A stretch of 7,000 nt of DNA, taken from assembly GCA_030667035.1 (NCBI GenBank), contig DAOUWQ010000069.1, positions 1 through 7,000 on the forward strand. The letters run 5' to 3'. Below the pieces are notes generated by a model that made no database searches, was not told where the DNA came from, and worked only from the letters and a program-made list of their open reading frames with translations. Made by a program: the position numbers and the translations under genes. Below, one piece after another: positions 1-4,850 of the stretch; the stretch's first letter is position 1; each line of letters begins with the position of its first letter. Source of the DNA: Candidatus Heimdallarchaeota archaeon (GTDB lineage Archaea; Asgardarchaeota; Heimdallarchaeia; JABLTI01).

Positions 1-527
1 ATGTGAGAATAGAAGAAGCACCACTGGAAGTTTATAATGCCGATTTAATTATAATGGCGTTGGATAATGATTATGCCAGGTATATGCTAAACTTCGCAGA
101 TTTAATGTTAGAAACCCCTTTACCAATTGTCAATGGTGCTATGGGGAGATCATTTTTAGAAGCAGAAGTATACATACCTGGAGAAACTGCTTGTGCAGTT
201 TGTTTATGGAGTGAGGATTACTATCGTTCAATAATGAATCATCAAGTAACGCTAAAGTGTGATGAGTTCTTCATTGACACATTGCCAAAATTTCCAATGA
301 TTAGCACATTGACTTCAATTGTTGGTGGGATAATGTCAGTAGAAGCAACTAAGATTCTCATTAGTAGCAACGGAATGGGTAAATACCCAAATATTACAAA
401 AGGTCAAGAACCTAATTTTGGTAAAATGATTAGATATGATCTTAGAAATCATGAATTAACTATTGGGGATATTATGCCTAACCCAAAATGTGTAGATGTA
501 ACTTGTAGAGCAAGAAGGAGAAAATGA
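1..527 (+). CDS. E1-like (ThiF/MoeB/UBA family) activating enzyme, 5'-truncated by window edge
   Basis: This is the C-terminal part of an E1-like adenylyltransferase, which would adenylate the C-terminus of a ubiquitin-like protein and take it over as a thioester. Numbering is from the GTG at position 3, which is only the first start-like codon; the Rossmann glycine loop lies off the window, so the true start is outside. Visible family features are the ALDND..AR segment (residues 19-26), the PIVNGAMG strand-loop (41-48), CAVC (C64, C67) paired with C163-x4-C168 as a likely zinc site, and the helix SIVGGIMSVEATKIL (105-119). C86 in LKCDEF, before a P-M-I-S-T segment, is the best catalytic cysteine candidate. 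The second zinc pair is C-x4-C where C-x2-C is usual. It heads the set with the ubiquitin-like and E2-like genes. MoeB/ThiF-type sulphur transfer is the alternative, but the adjacent E2 argues for conjugation. Confidence 0.85.
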   Translation, partial: VRIEEAPLEVYNADLIIMALDNDYARYMLNFADLMLETPLPIVNGAMGRSFLEAEVYIPGETACAVCLWSEDYYRSIMNHQVTLKCDEFFIDTLPKFPMISTLTSIVGGIMSVEATKILISSNGMGKYPNITKGQEPNFGKMIRYDLRNHELTIGDIMPNPKCVDVTCRARRRK

Positions 528-575
528 CGCTCCCATCGATAATTTCCCTCAATTAAATATTGGTGGAATATCAAA

Positions 576-591
576 GATGCAGAGCAGCATC
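576..591 (+). repeat. Small inverted repeat in the E1-Ubl gap
   Basis: The 124-base gap between the E1-like and ubiquitin-like genes holds a perfect 5-bp inverted repeat, GATGC and GCATC, around a 6-base loop. No T-run follows, so it is not a convincing terminator. It may be a weak RNA hairpin or chance. I see no other gene-like structure in this gap. The next SD, AAAAGGTG at 637-644, belongs to the downstream gene. Confidence 0.3.
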
Positions 592-651
592 CAACAGTGG
601 TAATATGAAATTATACTGTAAAGAAAAAAAATTGATAAAAGGTGTTAACAA

Positions 652-963
652 ATGAGCGAAGAAATATGGCGAGAAATAATCGTTGATGTAGAACCTAGAC
701 AAAAAGAGTTTAGGGTAGCAGTTGAAGAAGAGTCTACCATAGATGAAGTTGTTAAAACATTAGTACAACGATGCGTAGATGAAGGTGTAGACATATCCAA
801 ATGGGCCAAAGAAAAAGTAGGGCAACCAAATGTTAGTTTCGTGATAATGCGAAAATCAACAGGTAATACAGCCTTGCCTCCAGCAGCAACTTTTGGTTCA
901 TTAGAACCAATACTCGAGACAAATGAACGATTCAAACTTGATGCTTGTGCTCAAGTTGGATAA
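652..963 (+). CDS. Ubiquitin-like beta-grasp modifier protein, ends in a single glycine
   Basis: This 103-residue protein has the outline of a ubiquitin-like modifier: two beta strands (about 7-14 and 18-25), a helix opening with STIDEVVKTLVQRCV (28-42), later strands (SFVIMR 62-67; FGSLEPI 81-87), then RFKLDA (93-98) and a short tail. The last residues are A-Q-V-G, so there is no di-glycine and nothing to be cleaved off; the glycine is already the terminus. A single terminal Val-Gly is also how mature UFM1 ends. The ATG has an SD (AAAAGGTG, spacer 7). Lying between an E1-like and an E2-like gene, it is the likely substrate of both. The fold comes from pattern reading, not a search; a YukD/EsaB-like non-conjugated beta-grasp protein is the main alternative. 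C99, four residues from the end, is unusual. Confidence 0.7.
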   Translation: MSEEIWREIIVDVEPRQKEFRVAVEEESTIDEVVKTLVQRCVDEGVDISKWAKEKVGQPNVSFVIMRKSTGNTALPPAATFGSLEPILETNERFKLDACAQVG

Positions 964-1013
964 AAATGTCAAAATGAACACTCAACAACAAAAATTGTAG
1001 ATAATAATCTTCA

Positions 1014-1039
1014 GGGGATTATAAGTTAAGTTAATCCCC
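1014..1039 (+). repeat. Strong stem-loop between Ubl and E2-like genes
   Basis: A perfect 8-bp inverted repeat, GGGGATTA (1014-1021) and TAATCCCC (1032-1039), encloses a 10-base loop. ATAAT (1001-1005 or 1004-1008) and ATTAT (1042-1046) could add a weak outer stem. It stands out as the only G/C tract in an A/T-rich 104-base gap. No T-run follows, so an intrinsic terminator is unlikely. It could be an mRNA processing or stability element that sets the ratio of modifier to E2, or a protein-binding site. The role is inferred; the repeat is seen. Confidence 0.55.
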
Positions 1040-1065
1040 AAATTATCTTAATGAAATATAAGCAA

Positions 1066-1079
1066 AGGTGATAAAAATT
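1066..1079 (+). promoter_or_regulatory. SD (AGGTGAT) and ambiguous start of the E2-like gene
   Basis: AGGTGAT at 1066-1072 fully matches the complement of the usual archaeal 16S rRNA 3' end. The only standard start codon near the E2 N-terminus, GTG at 1068, lies inside this SD and has none of its own. An in-frame ATT at 1077 sits 4 bases after the SD. The neighbouring genes use AGGTG or AGGTGG as SD, so ribosome binding here probably leads to ATT initiation. Confidence 0.45.
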
Positions 1080-1844
1080 TCAAGAGCAAATTTCCCTGCA
1101 ACCGTAGTTAACGCTCGAATAGCTGAATCGATAAATGTCTTCTATGATTCAATGGAAGATTTCTTCAAAAAAGAAGGTTGGAAATGGCACCCGTTTGCAA
1201 GAAAAGGAGATAAATGGGTACAAGAAGATTACACGGTAGAAATTACCGGAAAATATCAAGATGGAGCATATAGAGAGATACTGTTTACAACTAGAAGAAC
1301 TCCAGGTTTGGTTGGCCAGTCGACTAAAAAGGAACAAATGAATATTGGTTACACTCATAAATTCTCGATACATCTGCCAAGAGTATATCCGGCAAATTTA
1401 TCCCACATTAAAATGAAATCTATATCAAAGCTTTGGCACCCAAGAATATCCATGTCGGGTAGAGGAGATGCTTGTATAACTGTAAATGGTGAAGTAGATA
1501 GAATTTTGATAGATTTAATCTTTCATCTTTTAATGGATCCCAAAAGAATACGACCACCAAAACTATATCCAAAAGAGGATTCTGGTATGAATACGTTAGC
1601 TATGCGTTGGTTCGAGAAAGATGCAGAAAATATACACAAAGCAATGTTAGTCAATTGGGATACAAAACACGATAAAGCTTCATTGAAAGATGGTGGCGGA
1701 ATAAAAATAATCGGTGGAGATAATAAAAAACAAGCAAGTAAAGAAAAAAGCGCAATCAGAATTATACCAAAAGAGATTGAGCAACCGAAAGATTCCTCAC
1801 AAAAGGAAGAAGAAAAGAAGAAAGGAGGCATACGTATAATTTGA
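1068..1844 (+). CDS. E2-like ubiquitin-conjugating enzyme (UBC fold) with SIM-like tail
   Basis: This is a likely E2 that would accept the ubiquitin-like protein from the E1 as a thioester. Numbered from GTG 1068 (258 residues), the core covers about 20-195: an N-terminal helix (20-35), strands around YTVEITG (55-61) and REILFTT (69-75), FSIHLPRVYP (99-108, the E2 'FP..YP' region), and LWHPRISMSGRGDACITV (122-139), which matches the HPN-to-Cys region with C136 as the catalytic residue. HLLMDP (153-158) matches the E2 helix 'L..DP'. The HPN asparagine is replaced by Arg126, so oxyanion support must differ or be lost. A lysine-rich tail of about 60 residues follows, with IKII (212-215), IRII (230-233) and a terminal IRII (255-258). 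The start may be ATT 1077, giving 255 residues. Its stop overlaps the next gene. E2 identity rests on motif spacing alone. Confidence 0.75.
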   Translation: MIKISRANFPATVVNARIAESINVFYDSMEDFFKKEGWKWHPFARKGDKWVQEDYTVEITGKYQDGAYREILFTTRRTPGLVGQSTKKEQMNIGYTHKFSIHLPRVYPANLSHIKMKSISKLWHPRISMSGRGDACITVNGEVDRILIDLIFHLLMDPKRIRPPKLYPKEDSGMNTLAMRWFEKDAENIHKAMLVNWDTKHDKASLKDGGGIKIIGGDNKKQASKEKSAIRIIPKEIEQPKDSSQKEEEKKKGGIRII

Positions 1845-2137
1845 AGAAAAAGGAAAGCGGGCAATCAACTGATGATCTCAATGAGTTTGCCTTTGAAATT
1901 AGTTCATCAAAAGGCAAAGATGATATAGTTGATGAAATCGAAAGTTTTGATTTGATAGATGAGACTATAGAAGAGAAACCTAAATCGAAAACGATTAAGA
2001 TTTTGTCCGAACGGGATATTCAATATAAGGAAGCGCCTCCACCAAATTACTATCCAAAATTTAAATGTATTTTACATTATAAGGGTGGGAACTATCAGAA
2101 AAGAAAAATGCTCAAAGTAGCCCATCTAGAGGACTAA
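1841..2137 (+). CDS. Unrecognised 98-residue protein coupled to the E2-like gene
   Basis: I do not recognise this protein. It starts at a TTG that overlaps the E2 TGA stop (TTGA), with a full AGGAGG SD at 1823-1828 inside the E2 coding end, so translational coupling is likely. Residues 1-50 are acidic, serine-rich and probably disordered (DDIVDEIESFDLIDETIEE at 27-45). A hydrophobic IKIL motif follows (52-55), repeating the I-K/R-I-I/L pattern of the E2 tail. The C-terminal part is basic and aromatic (PPPNYYPKFKCILHY at 66-80, then KGGNYQKRKM). There is no signal peptide, membrane segment or cysteine pattern for a RING finger. Position suggests a cofactor, adaptor or substrate of the conjugation pathway. 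The coding call is firmer than any function. Confidence 0.7.
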   Translation: MKKKESGQSTDDLNEFAFEISSSKGKDDIVDEIESFDLIDETIEEKPKSKTIKILSERDIQYKEAPPPNYYPKFKCILHYKGGNYQKRKMLKVAHLED

Positions 2138-2217
2138 TGAAAGAGAATTTTTTATCTGTTTTTAAAGACTCTATTTTGGATTTAATAGATGATTTCAAAA
2201 ACTCATCTTTTATTTAG
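2137..2217 (+). CDS. Possible 26-residue small protein at the operon end
   Basis: An ATG overlaps the preceding TAA stop (TAATG) and opens a 26-codon frame ending in TAG. AGAGG at 2128-2132 lies 4 bases before it, so both the SD and the overlap favour translation. The peptide, with VFKDSILDLIDDF in its middle, looks like a short amphipathic acidic helix and matches no family I know. It may be a small partner of the 98-residue protein, or the frame may be the lost end of that protein. Short AT-rich frames arise by chance, so confidence is limited. Confidence 0.4.
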   Translation: MKENFLSVFKDSILDLIDDFKNSSFI

Positions 2218-2231
2218 CTTGCCTAACAAAC

Positions 2232-2251
2232 ACTGTTGTTACAAATACAGT
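2232..2251. promoter_or_regulatory. Candidate operator repeat upstream of the first lyase
   Basis: ACTGT (2232-2236) and ACAGT (2247-2251) form a 5-bp inverted repeat with a 10-base spacer, about 35 bases before the lyase start. A TATA-like TTTTATTTA at about 2208-2216 would place transcription initiation near this repeat, so a repressor site is conceivable. The arms are short and chance is possible. The rest of this 66-base gap holds only the SD. Confidence 0.22.
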
Positions 2252-2269
2252 ACTAGTTAATCCAATCTT

Positions 2270-2274
2270 AGGAG
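2270..2274 (+). promoter_or_regulatory. SD that decides the TTG start of the first lyase
   Basis: AGGAG ends 9 bases before TTG 2284. No ATG or GTG lies nearby in frame, and the protein alignment to the family begins right after this TTG, so the SD supports TTG initiation. Confidence 0.7.
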
Positions 2275-2283
2275 AAAAATTAC

Positions 2284-4002
2284 TTGGCAAAAACTATTGT
2301 TCTTGAAGAAAAAGGTCTGTCACATGAAGATGTTTGCAAAATTGTGAAACATAATTATCAATTAACCCTCTCAGAACCTGTAAAGAAAAGAGTGCGATTA
2401 GCTAGAAAAGCAATTGAAATATCTGTAGAATCAGGTCAAAAAGTCTATGGAATTACTACTGGTTTTGGCTCTCTAAGGGATATTGTAATCCGGGAGAAAG
2501 ATGCTGAAAAATTACAGATAAACTTGATCAAGAGCCACTCTGTTGGTGTAGGTGAACCAGCAAAGGACGAACATGTAAAAGCAATGATGGTTTTACGAGT
2601 TACTGCGTTAGCTAGAGGAAATTCGGGTTGTAAACTATCAACAATTGAAAATCTAATGGCTATGATAAATGATAATGTATTACCAATAATTCCAAGTAAA
2701 GGCTCTGTTGGTGCGAGTGGTGATTTAGCTCAACTTTCACATATGGCATTAACAATGATTGGTCTTGGTAAAAATAATCTAAAATATAAAAATAAAATAT
2801 ACAATGCTAAAGATGGTTTAGAAAAAGCAGGCATACCCATTACCAAACTATCATACAAAGAAGGATTGGCTTTAAATAATGGTGTACAATATTCGGCCGG
2901 AATTTCATGTATGGCTATTAAGGACTCATATAATTTATTGGAGAATTCGTTAATAGCTCTTGCATTATCAATGGAAGCTCTAAAAGCAGCAAAACAACAG
3001 TTTGATGAGAGAATACATTTAGCTAGAAATCATCCTGGACAAATAGAAATTGCTCGAAAAATAAGAGCATTCTACAAAGGAAGCAAATTAGTGAAAAACT
3101 ATGGGGATGTCTATACTTGTTATGGAGAATTTTGTGGTTACTACTACGATTCTGAAATGGGTGATCCAAATCGCGGAATTAAAGAATGGACTCTATTTGA
3201 GGACTTGCCATTAAATTGGACTTGTCCAAAATGTGGTTTAGGTAAGGAGAAATTCATAAAAACACTCCCAAAATTGCAAGACGATTATTCAATCAGATGC
3301 TCCCCGCAAGTTTTAGGTCCAATAAGTGATGCAATGGATAATACTAGAACAATATTATCTCGAGAGATAAATGCTGCAACAGATAATCCGCTGATATTTA
3401 TCAAGAATGAAGATCCATTAGAATTTGATATTATTTCTGGTGGTAATTTTCATGGGGAACCAATTGCAATAGCTATGGATCATCTGGCTATAGCTATGTC
3501 AGAAATGGGTAATATTGCAGAAAGACGATGTGCAAAATTAATTGATGGTTCTAGAAACGAGGGACTGGGTGCATTTTTAATTCATAGAGAAGCATTAGGA
3601 CTAAACAGCGGTTATATGATGCCACAATATGTCACAGCTGCGCTAGCTTCTGAAAACAAAGTGCTAGCCTCTCCGGCTTCAATAGATTCAATACCCACAT
3701 CTGCAAATGCAGAAGATCATGTTAGTATGAGTCCAATTGCTGCTAGAAATGTTGTTTCAATAAATGAAAATTTAGTTTATATTATTGCTATAGAAATGAT
3801 GTTAGCAGCACAAGGGATTGATTTAAGATGCGAAACTCAGAACTTTACTCCCAAGGATGCTCTAGGGGATAAAACTTTCAAAGCTTATCAGTATATCCGA
3901 AGTATTGTTCCAACTTTAACTTTCGATAGAATAATTTATACCGATATAGAAAAAATCGCTGAAAAGATAATCGATGGAAGTGTCATAAAAGCAGTTTCAT
4001 AA
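2284..4002 (+). CDS. HAL-family aromatic amino acid ammonia-lyase with inserted rubredoxin domain
   Basis: This MIO enzyme would remove ammonia from an aromatic amino acid, most likely histidine to urocanate, in the cytoplasm. It has Tyr55 in YGITTGFG, His85 in KSHSVGVG, the MIO triad A144-S145-G146 in GSVGASGDL, Asn199, Tyr335/Arg338 in DDYSIRCSPQ, Asn368 in ATDNP, and Glu477 in SANAEDHVSM. The SH and EDHVSM signatures are HAL-like; phenylalanine lyases differ at both. It has 572 residues against about 507 for its paralogue, the excess being mostly a rubredoxin domain at about 277-324, just before the Tyr335/Arg338 active-site segment. The frame is continuous and family motifs flank the insert, so this is one polypeptide. 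No hutU, hutI or hutG is nearby. Lyase identity is firm; the histidine substrate is inferred. Tyrosine lyase or aminomutase activity is possible. Confidence 0.92.
   Translation: MAKTIVLEEKGLSHEDVCKIVKHNYQLTLSEPVKKRVRLARKAIEISVESGQKVYGITTGFGSLRDIVIREKDAEKLQINLIKSHSVGVGEPAKDEHVKAMMVLRVTALARGNSGCKLSTIENLMAMINDNVLPIIPSKGSVGASGDLAQLSHMALTMIGLGKNNLKYKNKIYNAKDGLEKAGIPITKLSYKEGLALNNGVQYSAGISCMAIKDSYNLLENSLIALALSMEALKAAKQQFDERIHLARNHPGQIEIARKIRAFYKGSKLVKNYGDVYTCYGEFCGYYYDSEMGDPNRGIKEWTLFEDLPLNWTCPKCGLGKEKFIKTLPKLQDDYSIRCSPQVLGPISDAMDNTRTILSREINAATDNPLIFIKNEDPLEFDIISGGNFHGEPIAIAMDHLAIAMSEMGNIAERRCAKLIDGSRNEGLGAFLIHREALGLNSGYMMPQYVTAALASENKVLASPASIDSIPTSANAEDHVSMSPIAARNVVSINENLVYIIAIEMMLAAQGIDLRCETQNFTPKDALGDKTFKAYQYIRSIVPTLTFDRIIYTDIEKIAEKIIDGSVIKAVS
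3112..3255 (+). other. Rubredoxin domain inserted in the ammonia-lyase
   Basis: Residues 277-324 of the first lyase form a complete rubredoxin pattern: C279-x4-C284-GYYYD, then GDP (293-295) and GI (298-299), FEDLP (305-309), W312, C314-P-K-C317-G and F324. Four cysteines could hold one iron, and the aromatic core positions of rubredoxins (Tyr286, Tyr288, Phe305, Trp312, Phe324) are kept, so this is more than a generic zinc knuckle. The first pair is C-x4-C where most rubredoxins have C-x2-C; a C-x4-C rubredoxin is known, to my recollection, from Desulfovibrio desulfuricans. Redox sensing, electron transfer or a structural role are all possible. Confidence 0.88.
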
Positions 4003-4060
4003 CTAATATCAAAATTGAATTGCCCAAGCATGCCATAGCCTCTAAATAAAATATCTTCAA

Positions 4061-4074
4061 CAAATTTTATTAAT
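4061..4074 (+). promoter_or_regulatory. Possible TATA box for tRNA-His
   Basis: An A/T tract, CAAATTTTATTAAT, is centred about 36 bases before the tRNA 5' end. With archaeal TATA-to-start spacing near 25 bases, transcription would begin about 10 bases before the tRNA. The surroundings are A/T-rich, so the match is weak. The rest of 4003-4103 shows no gene. Confidence 0.35.
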
Positions 4075-4103
4075 CTGATAATGGTGCAAAAATTAACTAA
4101 CCA

Positions 4104-4209
4104 GCTGAGATGGTGTAAATTCAGTTAGAAGCATTCTTTCTGAAGTTCACTGGTAACATTCGGGATTGTGGTTCCTGAGCCGGGAGTTCAACTCTCCCTC
4201 TCGGCACCA
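4104..4209 (+). tRNA. tRNA-His (GTG) with D-loop insert, CCA encoded
   Basis: A full cloverleaf can be drawn. The acceptor is GCTGAGA (4104-4110) with TCTCGGC (4199-4205), including one T-G wobble; then A73 at 4206 and an encoded CCA (4207-4209). The D-stem is GTGT (4113-4116) with ACAT (4156-4159). The anticodon stem is CGGGA (4161-4165) with TCCTG (4173-4177) around loop TTGTGGT, giving anticodon GTG (4168-4170). The T-arm is GGGAG, TTCAACT, CTCCC (4182-4198). The D-loop would be 39 bases, so about 31 bases are extra and probably an intron. No G lies at position -1 (it is A) and the discriminator is A, unlike the usual archaeal G-1:C73. The gene reads outward from the first lyase and ends in a T-rich tract. 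Confidence 0.85.
4119..4149 (+). other. Probable tRNA intron in the D-loop (approximate ends)
   Basis: Removing about 31 bases here restores a normal 8-base D-loop, AA-CT-GG-TA. The insert folds on itself: TTCAG (4120-4124) pairs with CTGAA (4140-4144), and AGAA (4127-4130) with TTCT (4134-4137) around a 3-base loop. Archaeal tRNA introns do occur away from the anticodon loop. I could not draw a strict bulge-helix-bulge, so the exact splice sites are uncertain by a few bases. Confidence 0.6.
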
Positions 4210-4210
4210 A

Positions 4211-4222
4211 TTTTCTTTTCTT
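4211..4222 (+). terminator. T-rich terminator after tRNA-His
   Basis: TTTTCTTTTCTT follows directly after the encoded CCA, as expected for T-run termination of an archaeal tRNA transcript. Confidence 0.5.
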
Positions 4223-4241
4223 AACTACTCTCTTCAATCTT

Positions 4242-4268
4242 GAAAAAACTAGTGTTACTAATTTTTTC
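4242..4268. terminator. Two-way hairpin terminator between converging genes
   Basis: An inverted repeat runs G-A6 (4242-4248), C, TAGT (4250-4253), a GTT loop, ACTA (4257-4260), A, T6-C (4262-4268): 11 pairs with one mismatch. Both strands give a stem ending in a U6 run, so it can stop the + strand tRNA/lyase transcript and the minus-strand gene. The TAG stop of the minus-strand gene (4258-4260) lies inside the stem. Confidence 0.7.
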
Positions 4269-4755
4269 TTTTATATTTGTTTTTTATAAAAACTGTTAGT
4301 ACTATTATTCCAATACTCAGCGTAGCTAATTGCATTGTGAATCCCGATATAAAGCCTGAAGTTGTTACTGTAGGTGCATCCGGATCAATAACCGTTACTG
4401 TATCTGTTGCATTTCCTCCGATAATACAGTGACCATAACCTCTAAATTCATCCATATGAGATGCGTTGATAACGAAATAGAGATGATAGTTGTCATCAAG
4501 TTGGCTAGTATAAGTTTCATTTCGAATTAATACATCATTTTTCCAAATTACCACATTATCAATGTAATGTATATCAGGATAGGATCTAGGGTGCTCAATA
4601 TCTATACTTAGTGTTTCCGTAGCAAAATCATATGCCAACCAGAATCTAGCTGGAGCATGTCCAGTAATCATTTTAGCTTGTAATCCTAATACAATAATTA
4701 CAAATAACAAAATTGGTACTAACTTTCTTTTCTTCAATAAATTCCAAGAACTCAT
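4258..4755 (-). CDS. Membrane-anchored extracytoplasmic protein, weakly superoxide-reductase-like
   Basis: This 165-residue protein has a basic N-terminus and a hydrophobic segment (about 12-27), either a signal peptide or an anchor, a polar beta-rich middle (35-130), a second membrane helix (about 138-157), and a basic end (KNKYKRKN) likely in the cytoplasm. The middle has EHP (54-56), HYI (63-65) and C110-I-I-G-G. Superoxide reductases (desulfoferrodoxin/neelaredoxin) use a similar EHP...HYI...C-N-x-H-G set for iron, so distant homology is possible. The last His is replaced by Gly and the His-to-His spacing is two longer, so a working iron site is doubtful. A SoxZ-like or other Ig-like fold is the alternative. 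Three N-x-S/T sites (N79, N97, N115) fit surface glycosylation. A GAGG SD lies at 4760-4763. Confidence 0.7.
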   Translation of the reverse strand: MSSWNLLKKRKLVPILLFVIIVLGLQAKMITGHAPARFWLAYDFATETLSIDIEHPRSYPDIHYIDNVVIWKNDVLIRNETYTSQLDDNYHLYFVINASHMDEFRGYGHCIIGGNATDTVTVIDPDAPTVTTSGFISGFTMQLATLSIGIIVLTVFIKNKYKRKN

Positions 4756-4773
4756 TTTTCCTCAACTTTTAGT

Positions 4774-4788
4774 CTATATTATATATAG
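4774..4788 (-). promoter_or_regulatory. TATA box of the minus-strand membrane protein gene
   Basis: CTATAT-TAT-ATATAG is an excellent TATA-like element and also a perfect 6-bp inverted repeat. It lies about 20-33 bases before the ATG at 4755, implying a very short leader that barely includes the GAGG SD. Because it is symmetric, it could also be a regulator site. Confidence 0.55.
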
Positions 4789-4850
4789 TTTTAAGCTATT
4801 AATTCTTTATTCTAAAAAAGAAGATTCAAAATCTAGACAAAAATTGCTTC

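Noticed and set aside
645..935. A 96-codon minus-strand frame opposite the ubiquitin-like gene.
   Set aside because: It mirrors the + strand gene, which has an SD and a plausible fold; the antisense product is Ser/Thr-rich with no domain.
1149..1864. Two minus-strand frames (1149-1373 and 1523-1864) opposite the E2-like gene.
   Set aside because: They are shadows of the lysine-rich coding strand, giving Phe/Ser/Ile-rich products with no SD context.
1841..2137. The 98-residue protein as a RING-type E3 ligase, as in other archaeal ubiquitin loci.
   Set aside because: It has a single cysteine and cannot form a RING zinc site.
3105..3265. The rubredoxin segment as a frameshift or gene-fusion artefact.
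   Set aside because: The frame is unbroken, the HAL sequence resumes in register right after it (DDYSIRCSPQ), and the insert has a complete rubredoxin motif set, so a true domain insertion is more likely.
4104..4209. A long-variable-arm (class II) tRNA such as Leu or Ser to explain the extra length.
   Set aside because: The variable region is only 4 bases; the extra length lies between the two D-stem arms, and the anticodon loop TTGTGGT reads His.
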